The notes: generated from the letters alone by a model not told the origin. Shown: positions 29,701 to 38,237, counted from the first letter of the stretch. The stretch: DNA of 64,000 nt from Marinobacter salexigens (GCF_018860765.1 NZ_JAHKPV010000021.1:737845-801844); one strand, 5' to 3'. Numbers and translations: made by a program.

Positions 29701-30380
29701 GAGTGAATTCGAAAACACGATAGCTGTTCTTGGACAAAGGCAAGATCACCTCGCATCAGTAATCTAGCGTACAGCGCCAAATCGTTTACAGAGGTTATAA
29801 GCCGATTATTAAGCGCACTCAGATGCGGATAAGCTCCTATTAAATCACTTCTGCGAGCCATGAACGTACTAGGCTCCCCGATAAAATTAATCGGAAACAC
29901 CCTCAAAAACTCAAGCACATCCTTACCCAAAAGCCGGGAGTCCTGATCGAACGGAACCAGATTAAATAGGCGGTCACTCAACTCTTTCCCAGACTCGTCA
30001 ATTAGCTTCCTTCTTGATGAAGCCAATACGACACCTGGCTGATCCAGCGCTTCGCGTAACCTAAGCACACAGTTTTCAACCAGAACATCGTCGTCATTCA
30101 GAAATTTTATATATTCCCCTTTGCTTAGTCTGACCCCGTAGTCCATGCCTACGAGCCCTCCTAGCTGCGTGGCAGACTTAACGTACCGAATGCGAGGATC
30201 TGCGTAATCCGCTATAGCTTCGGCAATAGACTTGTCAGCACAATCATCCATGACCAAGATTTCAAAGCTATCTAGTTCCCGTTGGGCAAAAATTGAGTCA
30301 ATCGCCTCGCGAACAAAAGTGGCTTTAAACGCCGTTATAATAAAGCTCACGTCCAGCATTTCAGTTCTCTGACGAGTCAT
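26757..30380 (-). CDS. Multi-domain glycosyltransferase (three GT2-type modules plus a C-terminal GT4-like module)
   Basis: The 1207-residue product carries a GT2 domain at about 8-230 (DVSFIITAFKATFVREAI, EILVMDDCAD, IKFLNDDDVLV). A second, degenerate GT2-like region at about 330-575 resembles the half domain that often precedes rhamnosyl-type GT2s. A canonical GT2 follows at about 585-840 (LVSIIIPTKDQLHLVQTC, LIVDNNSE, VLLLNNDTG). A C-terminal region from about 880 resembles GT4 (PTILLHPADQWGCGHYRM, CSDVEPYR). It probably adds several sugars in one cytoplasmic pathway. Its start overlaps the upstream methyltransferase stop as ATGA. The location next to flagellin suggests flagellin is the acceptor, but a polysaccharide or lipid carrier cannot be excluded. 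Confidence 0.88.
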   Translation of the reverse strand: MTRQRTEMLDVSFIITAFKATFVREAIDSIFAQRELDSFEILVMDDCADKSIAEAIADYADPRIRYVKSATQLGGLVGMDYGVRLSKGEYIKFLNDDDVLVENCVLRLREALDQPGVVLASSRRKLIDESGKELSDRLFNLVPFDQDSRLLGKDVLEFLRVFPINFIGEPSTFMARRSDLIGAYPHLSALNNRLITSVNDLALYARLLMRGDLAFVQEQLSCFRIHSGQNQRHASAQTLGENGRKAFLAQIDAMLGGEVRREGAVQVKPLWKPSAAFKSVSFKNFYQKAGSIDDAALTAFSDLERRVQECERTDGVIGLDSWYGQRELPIPIARKLEVLASQQSLCLILIDAAPETYNLNISILAFRIARYYCPSLTCVVLTPDEAFYRKELFQDVRFIQYDRGEAAVALNQFVIGVVEADWVVIARTPAELTPAGLPLLLAELESSGQALDAAYGDELLEHNGKTESGFFRSGLNLDLLLSSPADMSRHWIFRHSTVQALGGFSEVDESAFELDYILRLLEEKGFGCIGRSDEPLFLLHSGTQSFDLANYVPVIQKHLERRGYATARVAQGLASSSLRVNYSHPTTPLVSIIIPTKDQLHLVQTCVESILEKTAYAHYEILIVDNNSETPQAKAWLKGIEDMALPNLRVLRYPRPFNFSAINNYAVQHAKGDYVLLLNNDTGIIQSDWLDAMMNHAQRPEVGIVGAKLLFPNGRVQHAGVVVGMRGAAEHICIDAEANEPGYMNRLVVDQNYSAVTGACMLVRKSVYEQVGGLDEEAFAVSYNDIDFCLKVVQTGFLIVWTPHALVMHVANASQTSVDKTVQEKKVKRFEREREAMFERWLPYMANDPAFNRNLSLRATGFEVEHRVELNWQPQKALGLPTILLHPADQWGCGHYRMMQPLESMKAQGVAGGMISREWLTVPELARLDPDVAVYQRQITDEAIASMKQVRRFLKKPVVYELDDYLPNLPLKSAYRKNMPKDILKSLRRSLKHVDRFVVSTHPLAEAFKGIHPDIRVVENRLPLDWWQDLSSLRRQSDKPRVGWAGGIGHTGDLELVEAVVRDLTEEVDWVFFGMCPDALRPFVKEVHEGVDITLYPKKLASMNLDLAIAPLEDNLFNRCKSNLRLLEYGACGFPVVCSDVEPYRMHNLPVTRVKNRYKDWLDAIRMQLSDLDETARQGDELKSVILRDWMLEGENLQQWLGAWTKF

Positions 30381-31438
30381 ACGTTGCTCATCTCAGGTTT
30401 CTTGACGACGTAAAGAACACTTTCTTTCTTCAACCCAAGCGATTGGTAGGTCGCTGCACCGAAATAGCTGACATCTAGTAGACTGACTTCAAACCCGGCG
30501 CCACGCACTCGCGACACAAAGCTCTCACGATTGTACAGTCGGAGGTGATCTCCTTGGCCAAACCTACGCCAGCGTTCAGACTCACGACTTTCTTCGGGGT
30601 CCTCATCAATCTCATCAAGCCCAGAGATAATTGGCACCATCAGCAGTGATATACAACCAGGTCGCAAGATTCTGAAGAGCTCAGCAATAGCTTTGCGATC
30701 ATCAATGACGTGCTCTAAAACATGACTGCACACAAAAAAGTCTACGCTATTCGTGCTAAACGGCAGGCTCATCAAGTCAACTTGATGATCAACACCGCCC
30801 ATTGCAAAGTCCGCAGTCTGGTAGTCAGTGAATCCAATAGATTCCATCCAGCGTGAAAATCCGGGTTCTGGCGCAAAGTGCATAACCTTTGCTTTACGGC
30901 TCAACTCTTGCCGACAAAGCACTGATGATACCCAATAGGCATACAAACGCTCACGATCAGACGCCCCACACTCCATGCAGGTGTATGTCTCATGAGCCGT
31001 CATTTCTCCACGCCCAAAATGCTTAAAACCATGCTCCGCTGCATGCTTACGATAAAACTCTGGCAATGCCTGAAACCCCTTATCCGCAGAACCGCATAAG
31101 GGACAAAATGTCCGAGAGAGCTGCCTTGCGACCTCCTCCTCTGGCAGCCTCTCCGGCTGCATCGAAACCTCCCTGCTGTCTTTCATTACTTCGATCAAAT
31201 TATCAATAATCAGCTTTGACGCAAGCGCTTGAAGCTCCGACGCCTCTTGAAATTTCCCAATTGCAGCCTCGAAATCACCTTTCTTGAAATGGGCAACAGC
31301 AATGTCGTTCGACAAAGCGTCATAACTACCAATACGAGACTCCACTGCTATCAAAACTTCTGCAGCTCGCTTGAAATTTCCGGCTTCAAATTCTCTGTAG
31401 GCCTCAGCTTTCATGTGTCCGATATCTGGTTCATTCAT
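30377..31438 (-). CDS. Class I SAM-dependent methyltransferase with N-terminal TPR-like and zinc-ribbon-like regions
   Basis: The 353-residue product has an N-terminal helical repeat region (about 8-90: KAEAYREFEAGNFKRAAEVL, AVAHFKKGDFEAAIGKF). Two Cys pairs follow (FCPLCGSADKG and TCMECGASDRERL, about 132-180), suggesting a zinc site, and then a methyltransferase fold (KVMHFAPEPGFSRWM, DFFVCSHVLEHVIDDRKA). The domain order resembles sugar methyltransferases of surface glycan clusters. It is the second-last gene of the operon, 17 bases after the small DegT-like gene and overlapping the giant glycosyltransferase by 4 bases. Target unknown, probably a sugar on the flagellin glycan. Confidence 0.85.
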   Translation of the reverse strand: MNEPDIGHMKAEAYREFEAGNFKRAAEVLIAVESRIGSYDALSNDIAVAHFKKGDFEAAIGKFQEASELQALASKLIIDNLIEVMKDSREVSMQPERLPEEEVARQLSRTFCPLCGSADKGFQALPEFYRKHAAEHGFKHFGRGEMTAHETYTCMECGASDRERLYAYWVSSVLCRQELSRKAKVMHFAPEPGFSRWMESIGFTDYQTADFAMGGVDHQVDLMSLPFSTNSVDFFVCSHVLEHVIDDRKAIAELFRILRPGCISLLMVPIISGLDEIDEDPEESRESERWRRFGQGDHLRLYNRESFVSRVRGAGFEVSLLDVSYFGAATYQSLGLKKESVLYVVKKPEMSNV

Positions 31439-31455
31439 ATCCTAACCTTATTGTC

Positions 31456-32121
31456 TTATGTCCCAGTCTGTACGGAACGACTACAGCGATTGAGAAAGTT
31501 CAACACTGCCCCAGCCTGAGCCTCCGAATACCGCCCATTACAGGTTACGAAAACCGAAACCGGTTTTGTGATCCCATAGCTACTGCGAACGTTTCTAGCC
31601 CTTTCGGCATCTTCATCTGAATCAAACAGTAACACCGACCCACCGCCTTCCGTAGGTAGAGGCAATATCAATGGCATAGGATAGGAGGCGAATTTGCCAA
31701 CAGAAGGAGAGAAGCGCCACCAGCTTGAACACACTTCAGTTATAACAGTATGACCATTTGAACCACCCAGAAACTGATCCACGCCTGAACTCTGAATCGC
31801 CCGATAGAAGACATCAGATTCTTCAGAGTACATTTTCATTTCTTTTATTGCGCAGACCTCGAGGCCACATAACGCTCCCATGTGCATCAGCCTCGAACTA
31901 TAGTCCTGTGATTTACAAACCAGTCTCCGCTGGCCTTCCTTACGCATCGCAATCAGTGAAACTAACAAGGCGAGCTCGACACTTCCCACCAGCACTGCAT
32001 TGCGAACACCGAACCACCCTGATAATTTCGCCTCCAAAGCACGGGCTAACGGCCCATGATTGGTAAAATACTGATTTTTCAGAATCTCATTAACGACAGC
32101 ATGGACATCATAGGTTTCCAT
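31456..32121 (-). CDS. Shortened DegT-like protein lacking the PLP lysine
   Basis: The 221-residue product begins with a segment typical of DegT/DnrJ/EryC1 sugar aminotransferases: NEILKNQYFTNHGPLARALEAKL (landmarks KNQYFTN, HGPLARALE) and FGVRNAVLVGSVELAL. It ends with NGRYSEAQAGAVLNFL, which matches the usual NxRMSExQAA segment. Normal members are about 370 residues. The middle third with the catalytic Lys (S-x-H-x-x-K) is missing, so PLP chemistry is unlikely. The frame is intact with normal start and stop, and both neighbours are 1 and 17 bases away. It may be a structural partner or regulator of the adjacent DegT, or a decaying gene. Confidence 0.75.
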   Translation of the reverse strand: METYDVHAVVNEILKNQYFTNHGPLARALEAKLSGWFGVRNAVLVGSVELALLVSLIAMRKEGQRRLVCKSQDYSSRLMHMGALCGLEVCAIKEMKMYSEESDVFYRAIQSSGVDQFLGGSNGHTVITEVCSSWWRFSPSVGKFASYPMPLILPLPTEGGGSVLLFDSDEDAERARNVRSSYGITKPVSVFVTCNGRYSEAQAGAVLNFLNRCSRSVQTGT

Positions 32122-32122
32122 T

Positions 32123-33262
32123 TTAGCCCCCGCTATCCATTGACAGACTCTTCTCGATCACATCAACCACGCTTGACACATCACCTTCCTTCATTCGGAA
32201 GCCGCAAGGTAAGTTAATAAACCGCGCGGCAACACTTTCAGTAACGGGCAGAGCATCAGGACATGAAACAGGAAACTCGTAAGAGCGGGTGTGTAGCGGC
32301 GGTGAGTAGTGAGCTCTCGCCAACATGCCGTTGTGGTTCAGTTGTTGAACCAGACTATCCCTCGAGCACGAGCTCCTGTCTGTCAGCTCAGCGACGATAT
32401 TCTTAAATGAAGTCTGTTCTGCTTCATCAAATGCCCTCAGTCTGATGCCGGGAACGGTTTTTAGTCGCGCCTGATACGCGCGATAAATACGCTGGTTATG
32501 GCTCACATTTAGGTCAATTTCATCCAGCCCAGCAAGAGCAAAAGCAGCATGCAGGTCTGGCATTTCCGATGGTATCCAGCTACCAGGTTCTTGCAACGAA
32601 GCGCTTGTCGCGTCATGGGTTTTGAAACGGCGAAGGCGAGCCACAAACTCACGGTCATCTGAGCAAACGTAGCCGCCCTCGAGTCCATTTATGAGCTTAC
32701 TGGCATGAAGGGAAAATACCTCTGCACCTTCGAAAGAACCAACTCTTCGACCTTCACAGGTTTCGTGTACAGACTCGACGGCATCGAAAACAATGGGAAC
32801 CCGGTGATCGTGCGCAATGCCTTGAAGCGCGCCCACATCACAACAGTTAACAATGGGGTGTACCGCCAGAATGGCTCCAGTCTTAGAACTTATTGCACGC
32901 TCAACTGCTTTCGGCGAAATAGCCAGTGTTCCGGGGTCTACATCAACAAAACGAGGCGTTTTGCCTGCCCAGAACACCACGTCAGCCAACCGTCTGTAGG
33001 TAAAGGAGGGGATAATAACTTCAGGTGCATTCAAAGCTTTAAGGCGCAAACATGCAACCAACGACCAAAACCCTGTAGCAAAAGCAACGCAATACTTAGA
33101 GTGGTGGTACTCACAAAGACGCTGTTCCAACAGGGCAACCAGAGCGCCGGGTCGCGAGTGTCCACCTTTTGCCATCCATAAATCGACATAACCGAGAACT
33201 CGGTGTTTATCGGGCTCGTACAGATTCGACGTTGAGAGAAAATGGCTTGACTCACGCACCAT
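32123..33262 (-). CDS. DegT/DnrJ/EryC1 family aminotransferase (first of two)
   Basis: The 379-residue product is full length for a PLP-dependent sugar aminotransferase. It has the substrate-binding region CVAFATGFWSLVACLRL, the PLP-contact VIIPSFTYRRLADVVFWAG, the IVFDAVESVHETCEG aspartate region and the lysine in SLHASKLINGLEGG. Family members transaminate keto-sugar nucleotides with glutamate, building amino sugars such as those found on flagellin. The stop and start with the downstream small DegT-like gene are 1 base apart, and its start touches the upstream methyltransferase stop (TAATG). The precise sugar is unknown. Confidence 0.88.
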   Translation of the reverse strand: MVRESSHFLSTSNLYEPDKHRVLGYVDLWMAKGGHSRPGALVALLEQRLCEYHHSKYCVAFATGFWSLVACLRLKALNAPEVIIPSFTYRRLADVVFWAGKTPRFVDVDPGTLAISPKAVERAISSKTGAILAVHPIVNCCDVGALQGIAHDHRVPIVFDAVESVHETCEGRRVGSFEGAEVFSLHASKLINGLEGGYVCSDDREFVARLRRFKTHDATSASLQEPGSWIPSEMPDLHAAFALAGLDEIDLNVSHNQRIYRAYQARLKTVPGIRLRAFDEAEQTSFKNIVAELTDRSSCSRDSLVQQLNHNGMLARAHYSPPLHTRSYEFPVSCPDALPVTESVAARFINLPCGFRMKEGDVSSVVDVIEKSLSMDSGG

Positions 33263-33951
33263 TATGGCCTTTTTAACAACACATCAAATCGATACTCGGC
33301 ACCATAAAAAGACTCAGGCATCGTTAAAATGTCAACGTCATATCCAAACATGTTGCCGATCCGGATGAACTCCTCCGGTGCCCACCAAATCCCAATGGCT
33401 GACTCTGGGTCATCAAGACGATATTGCTCAACGTTTCGACGCCTAAAAAACACAGCCGCTTTACTACGATGAGGTATGTTGCCAATAAATATCCGCTTAC
33501 AAGAGGTGTATCGATTCGAGAGTGTCGAGACAAGGTGTTCGACATCAGCAGCGGCAAGATACGAAATGACCCCATAGATCACTACTTTGTCTATCTTTTC
33601 TGGGTACTCAAACGCGTTTGTAAACGCTACTGCGTCGTCACAGTAATAATGGGTTTTACCTGCATGTGAAAAAAACTCTCTAGCCACCCCAATTAGGTAG
33701 TCCGAAAAATCAACACCGAAGTACTGCTGAACATGACCAAAAAGATAACTAGCCAGAGCTGCATTTCCACAACCTAGATCAAGGAGCCTCTCATCTGAAC
33801 GCAAGTCGAGCGAGCTCTGTATTTGATCGACAATCATTCTAATATCTTGGTCGCTGACAGGCTTTCCATTCACTGTCCTCTTGATTTGCTCCCAAAAAGC
33901 ATCGCGATCAAACTGCTTGGGGTATTCTTTGTGAAGATAGTCAGCACTCAT
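33262..33951 (-). CDS. Class I SAM-dependent methyltransferase
   Basis: The 229-residue product has the SAM-binding motif LLDLGCGNAALASYLF (about 57-72), the acidic motif QQYFGVDFSDYLIGVA and the post-motif DKVVIYGVISYLA. It is a small soluble enzyme of the type that decorates sugars in glycan clusters. It overlaps the WbqC gene by 11 bases on one side and the aminotransferase by 1 base on the other. Substrate unknown. Flagellin sugar O- or N-methylation is the simplest reading from context. Confidence 0.86.
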   Translation of the reverse strand: MSADYLHKEYPKQFDRDAFWEQIKRTVNGKPVSDQDIRMIVDQIQSSLDLRSDERLLDLGCGNAALASYLFGHVQQYFGVDFSDYLIGVAREFFSHAGKTHYYCDDAVAFTNAFEYPEKIDKVVIYGVISYLAAADVEHLVSTLSNRYTSCKRIFIGNIPHRSKAAVFFRRRNVEQYRLDDPESAIGIWWAPEEFIRIGNMFGYDVDILTMPESFYGAEYRFDVLLKRP

Positions 33952-34681
33952 TAAAAGCCCCTGAACATGAGTGAATTGAGAAGTCTTCGCTCAACATGCT
34001 TTTGAGGGTATCGGAGTCACACCACATCATCGCATCAAGAATAGATAAGTTCGGCACATAATCGTATGGACCCTGACAATACTCACGAATGCGTGTTTCC
34101 AGAAAACGAAGCTCGATACCCGCTTCAAAAAACTCCAATGGGTCAAAGAGACTTTCTCCTCCTATGGGGTTGAGGTATTCGGTGGCGCCCAGCGCTTCAG
34201 AGATTCTCAACGCCCACTGACCGGAATGCACCACCTTCTCAACACCAAGACTAAGCTCAGAATAGACCACAATTCGTGTCTTCACCCCAAGGTAATCCGC
34301 GAGTAGTCGAAGGGAGTTAACTAAGAAAGCAGACAATCGGGAGCCCTGATAACTTAGAGCGTCCTTGAAAACCGCCATCACCTCCTGATAATGGGGTGCG
34401 GCTCGATAATGGGTCAACTTACCAACTAGGCTCTTCCGCCAATCCGCATTCTCATCAATGTCTATCTGATCGATAAAGTCAAAGCGCCCTCGTTTGCTCA
34501 AAGGTACAGTGAGATACTGCCACCCCTTCTCGGGATCTGGGTGGAGGATTCGATTTCTATTCACCCAACCTTTATTCACAAACTGGCAGTGATCGAATAC
34601 TACCCAGAGATCTGCCTGCGCTAGTAATTGAAAGTAGCCCGGATAAGGGAAAAAATAAGGCTGCATTATGGCCAGCTTCAT
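33941..34681 (-). CDS. WbqC family protein
   Basis: The 246-residue product starts MKLAIMQPYFFPYPGYFQLL and has the WbqC signature VVFDHCQFVNKGWVNRNRIL and the later GEYLNPIGGE-like stretch (EYLNPIGGESLFDPLEFFEAG). The family occurs in O-antigen and flagellin glycan clusters and is thought to act with DegT aminotransferases, possibly as an acyl or amino transfer enzyme for amino sugars, but the reaction is not firmly established. It overlaps the upstream DegT gene (ATGA) and the downstream methyltransferase by 11 bases. Confidence 0.9.
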   Translation of the reverse strand: MKLAIMQPYFFPYPGYFQLLAQADLWVVFDHCQFVNKGWVNRNRILHPDPEKGWQYLTVPLSKRGRFDFIDQIDIDENADWRKSLVGKLTHYRAAPHYQEVMAVFKDALSYQGSRLSAFLVNSLRLLADYLGVKTRIVVYSELSLGVEKVVHSGQWALRISEALGATEYLNPIGGESLFDPLEFFEAGIELRFLETRIREYCQGPYDYVPNLSILDAMMWCDSDTLKSMLSEDFSIHSCSGAFNEC

Positions 34682-35811
34682 TCTTTGCCCCTGTATCTAC
34701 CAGTACTTTTGTCAACCACATCATTCAGGCATTCAATAATCCGAGCGAAGTCCTGTTCACTCAAATCACTATAGATAGGAAGGCATAAGATACGCTCTGC
34801 AACCGATGAGGCGCACTTATAGAAGGCTGAAGAATCAAAGTACATTGGAAAATCTGAAACGAGAGGGTAGAAATAACGACGCACTAAAATTCGCCGCTCT
34901 CGAAAGTCGTCATAGAGTTCATCTCGCGAAACTGGAAACTCGTCTTGCACAAGCACTGGACAATACGAATAGTTCCACTGTGTATCCAATGGCTCGTCCA
35001 TTAATTTCAAACCAGCAATACCCGCTAATGCGGCTTGGTACTTTCGGTAGACCCTCCGTCTGGCCAAAATATCTTCATCAATCTTATCCAACTGCAAGAG
35101 GCCAAGAGCAGCTTGGAACTCATTCATCTTGCCATTGATGCCTGGCGCTACAACGGTAGTTTCATTTGCAAAGCCAAAGTTTTTTAGGTAGTCCACTCGC
35201 TGTTTCGTTTCTTTATCCTTGAGGATTAAAGCACCTCCCTCAAAGGTATTAAAAACTTTAGTAGCATGAAAGCTAAGCACCGAAATATCGCCAGCATCGA
35301 GAAGACTGCTGTGCTTATGACGCACCGCAAAAGCATGTGCCGCATCATAGATAACATGCAAACCATGGAGATCAGCTATACGCTGTATTTCACTTACGTT
35401 TGCTGGCGTTCCGTAACAATGAACAGGGAGAATAGCTGTTGTTTCTGGCGTTATCGCCGCTTCGATCTTCGAAGCATCCATATTGAAACCGTCAGGTTCA
35501 ATATCCACAAACACCGGCTTCAATTTATTCCAAAGCAACGCATGGGGCGTCGCTGCAAACGTATAGGGCGTTGTAATAACTTCTCCAGTAACCCCCATAG
35601 CCTGCAAAGCGGTAACCAGAGCAATTGTCCCATTGGTAAATAACGACAGATATTCAACGCCAAGATAGTCACAAAGGCGCGCCTCTAACTCCTCGTGGAA
35701 ACGGCCGCCATTGGTCAAACGCCCACTTTTCCAGATTTCCTCCAAGAGCGGCTGCAACTTTTCCAAATCAGGAAGGCTAGGCCGAGTGACAGTGATCAGG
35801 TCTTCAGACAA
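34678..35811 (-). CDS. DegT/DnrJ/EryC1 family aminotransferase (second), TTG start
   Basis: The 377-residue product carries the full PLP aminotransferase set: SLFTNGTIALVTALQAMG, VITTPYTFAATPHALLW, VIYDAAHAFAV and the catalytic Lys in SFHATKVFNTFEGG, with NEFQAALGLLQLD downstream. It resembles the FdtB/VioA-type enzymes that make 3- or 4-amino-deoxy sugars from dTDP-keto-sugars, a possible link to the dTDP-sugar genes at 38 kb. The start is TTG at 35811, since GAGGG lies 9 bases upstream and no in-frame ATG lies nearby. It is the first gene of the seven-gene operon, transcribed away from the second flagellin. Confidence 0.88.
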   Translation of the reverse strand: MSEDLITVTRPSLPDLEKLQPLLEEIWKSGRLTNGGRFHEELEARLCDYLGVEYLSLFTNGTIALVTALQAMGVTGEVITTPYTFAATPHALLWNKLKPVFVDIEPDGFNMDASKIEAAITPETTAILPVHCYGTPANVSEIQRIADLHGLHVIYDAAHAFAVRHKHSSLLDAGDISVLSFHATKVFNTFEGGALILKDKETKQRVDYLKNFGFANETTVVAPGINGKMNEFQAALGLLQLDKIDEDILARRRVYRKYQAALAGIAGLKLMDEPLDTQWNYSYCPVLVQDEFPVSRDELYDDFRERRILVRRYFYPLVSDFPMYFDSSAFYKCASSVAERILCLPIYSDLSEQDFARIIECLNDVVDKSTGRYRGKE

Positions 35812-36140
35812 AGCGTAAACCCTCAGAGGAAAAATAGTAGTTATAAGTTAACCCCATCCTAGCAGCAAATTGAAGCGTCACTCCAATGACTTTCTGCTTG
35901 ATCAAATGGCGGCAATTTTTTACCTCATTGCCCAGTCATTTTAATGGCAATCAAATCCCCAAGACACTCAGACAAACTCAAAACGATGCACAACCTTCTG
36001 TAAATTATGATTTTTCACAAATGTGGCATGAGCATGGCTTTATCTCTACCAAACGGCAATCAAACGAATTCCAGCCGGCAACGGTTCACCACAAGCTTCA
36101 TGAACCTAGTTTCCGGCAATGCTGAGCAGGGAGAACAGAC
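35812..36140. other. Divergent intergenic region between glycosylation operon and second flagellin
   Basis: These 329 bases hold no convincing ORF. They contain the sigma-54-like site at 36024-36039 that points to the flagellin and a small TTGATCAA palindrome near 35909. I saw no clear promoter for the leftward operon. Confidence 0.5.
36024..36039 (+). promoter_or_regulatory. Sigma-54-like promoter of the second flagellin gene
   Basis: TGGCAT-GAGCA-TGGCT places GG and GC exactly 10 bases apart, as in -24/-12 promoters, with two deviations from the TGGCAC/TTGCA consensus. It lies about 100 bases before the start. No sigma-28 site was seen here, in contrast with the first flagellin. Confidence 0.5.
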
Positions 36141-37622
36141 ATGCCTCAGATTATTAACACCAACATCGCGTCGCTGAACGCTCAACGCAATCTGAATGCT
36201 TCACAGCGAGATGCAGATACAACACTCCAACGTCTGTCTTCCGGCTTGCGCATAAACTCCGCGAAGGACGACGCTGCGGGCTTAGCTATAGCGGAGCGAT
36301 TTAGCTCTCAAGTGCGCGGCCTCAATCAGGCGGTTCGAAACTCCAACGACGGCGTCTCTCTGGCTCAGGTGGCGGAAGGCGCACTGGGCGAATCCGGCAA
36401 TATTGTGCAGCGTATGCGCGAGCTTGCAGTTCAGGCTGCAAACGCAACAAACTCGGCCTCCGACAGAAAGGCACTGCAGTCAGAGGTGAACCAACTCAAG
36501 CAAGAGCTGGAACGCATAGCGACTACTACACAATTTAACGGCCTTAACCTACTTGACGGTACCTTTCAGGCGCAGAAGTTTCAGGCTGGGGCGAATGAGA
36601 ACCAAACGATTTCAGTGTCGATTACAGGCACTCGAATCGACAGCCTTGCGAATAATACTCGGGACACTGTCGCTAGTGGCACAGGTACAGGCTCAATAGC
36701 AACAGCGTCAGGCACTGCTCCCACTGAGAACAATCTCGACCCTCAAAACCTGACAATTTCCAGCTCGCTAGATGAGCAAACGGTTGCGATTACCGCCTCC
36801 GGTGCAACAGCCGAATCTATTGCCGCTGAGATCAACAAGAAAGCTGAAACAACTGGGGTAACAGCCTCTGCCAGAACATCTGTAGACTTTGGACCACTTT
36901 CGGCGAGCGGCACCGTCACCATGAAACTATCGACTGGTGATGGCAATGAAGCCACAGTATCTGCTCAGATCTCAGATGTCACAAATATTGAAGCTCTGGC
37001 CCGTGAGATAAATGCCAGCAGCGGCAAAACCGGCATAACGGCAGAAGTCGATGGCGGTAAAATGAAGCTCATTCAAGAGAGTGGTAAAGACATTGTTATT
37101 GAGGGCTTTACCAATAATGGTGGCGGCACCGTTGGGCTAGAGAGTTCTTCCGGAGACACGACGACACTGACTGCCGGGGCGACTGACAGTGCGCGAATTG
37201 CTGGCGAGGTTACGTTTGATTCAGCCACCAGCTTTGCTGTCTCCAGCGATGTCGGCGGCGCCACAGGGCTATTCGCAGCTACCACAGCCTATGGCTCGAC
37301 AACGGAAACGCTGGCAGATATAGACATCAGCGATTTTGAAGGCGCAAGCAGTGCCATGCGGGTACTCGACTCTGCCCTTGAGACCATCAACAGCATTCGT
37401 GCAGACCTTGGCGCCGTCCAGAACCGGCTGGAGTCCACTATTGCGAACTTAAGCACCACAGCAGAAAATCTCTCCGCAGCTCGATCGCGCATTCAAGATG
37501 CCGACTTTGCAGCGGAATCTGCAAATCTGGCGCGCACACAGGTGCTCCAGCAAGCTGGCCTCTCGGTATTGGCTCAGGCCAATGCGCGGCCGCAGCAGGT
37601 ATTACAGTTGCTGCAGGGATAA
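36141..37622 (+). CDS. Flagellin (second copy)
   Basis: The 493-residue filament protein has conserved ends: [37 protein letters not shown] and [18 protein letters not shown] C-terminus ([40 protein letters not shown]). The variable insert at about 180-400 is rich in Ser, Thr, Gly and Ala and differs from that of the flagellin at 25113, while the termini are closely similar. AGGGAG lies 9 bases before the ATG. A strong terminator follows. Two flagellins with different promoter types could be mixed in one filament or be used at different stages. Confidence 0.96.
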   Translation: MPQIINTNIASLNAQRNLNASQRDADTTLQRLSSGLRINSAKDDAAGLAIAERFSSQVRGLNQAVRNSNDGVSLAQVAEGALGESGNIVQRMRELAVQAANATNSASDRKALQSEVNQLKQELERIATTTQFNGLNLLDGTFQAQKFQAGANENQTISVSITGTRIDSLANNTRDTVASGTGTGSIATASGTAPTENNLDPQNLTISSSLDEQTVAITASGATAESIAAEINKKAETTGVTASARTSVDFGPLSASGTVTMKLSTGDGNEATVSAQISDVTNIEALAREINASSGKTGITAEVDGGKMKLIQESGKDIVIEGFTNNGGGTVGLESSSGDTTTLTAGATDSARIAGEVTFDSATSFAVSSDVGGATGLFAATTAYGSTTETLADIDISDFEGASSAMRVLDSALETINSIRADLGAVQNRLESTIANLSTTAENLSAARSRIQDADFAAESANLARTQVLQQAGLSVLAQANARPQQVLQLLQG

Positions 37623-37640
37623 GCGTTCAAGTAAAAATCA

Positions 37641-37672
37641 AAAAGGCCGGGCAATGAACCCGGCCTTTTTTG
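37641..37672. terminator. Bidirectional terminator between second flagellin and rfbC
   Basis: AAAAAGGCCGGG and CCCGGCCTTTTTT form a strong hairpin with A and T tracts on both sides, able to stop transcripts from both convergent genes. Confidence 0.92.
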
Positions 37673-37691
37673 GTTAATAGACGTTGCACGT

Positions 37692-38237
37692 TTAGACTTC
37701 GAACATTGCCTTCAGGCTTGGGGCGTTGGCGTCTTTTTCTGAAATAATCAATTCGGCAGGATCAACATCGCCCCAGTCAATCGCTAAAGTTTCGTCATTC
37801 CAACGAATGCATCGCTCATCATCTGGAACATAGAACTCGGTGCACTTGTATTGGAAATCGGCCTCATCACTCAAAACGCGAAAGCCGTGAGCAAATCCCG
37901 GTGGTATCCAGAGCATGCGATGGTTTTCGCAAGACAAACACTCGGCAACCCACTTCCCAAAGGTTGGCGAATTACGGCGCACATCCACAGCCACATCACA
38001 TACCTCTCCGCGACTGACCCAAACGAGCTTGCCCTGAGGCTTTGCCTCTTGAAAGTGCAGCCCACGTAATGTGTTGCGACAAGAACGGCTAAAATTATCC
38101 TGCACAAAGTTAACGTTTAGCCCATGTCTGGCAAACTCTCGCTGATTCCAGACTTCCTTGAAAAACCCACGACTGTCGCCGAATACCCTAGGCAATATAA
38201 GCTTTACGTCGCTTAAGGCGGTATCTCTGATTTCCAT
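37692..38237 (-). CDS. rfbC: dTDP-4-dehydrorhamnose 3,5-epimerase
   Basis: RfbC (RmlC) epimerises the 4-keto-6-deoxyglucose intermediate of dTDP-L-rhamnose synthesis. The 181-residue cupin shows FVQDNFSRSCRNTLRGLHFQ (landmarks QDNFSRS, LRGLHFQ), the catalytic His in that segment, and WIPPGFAHGFRVLSDEADF with the catalytic Asp/His region. It is the last gene of rfbB-rfbD-rfbA-rfbC and directly abuts rfbA. The shared terminator at 37641-37672 follows. Confidence 0.96.
   Translation of the reverse strand: MEIRDTALSDVKLILPRVFGDSRGFFKEVWNQREFARHGLNVNFVQDNFSRSCRNTLRGLHFQEAKPQGKLVWVSRGEVCDVAVDVRRNSPTFGKWVAECLSCENHRMLWIPPGFAHGFRVLSDEADFQYKCTEFYVPDDERCIRWNDETLAIDWGDVDPAELIISEKDANAPSLKAMFEV

Noticed and set aside
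31456..32121. Pseudogene call for the small DegT-like gene
   Set aside because: The frame is intact, with a normal start and tight operon spacing, so it is kept as a CDS with a note on the missing lysine.
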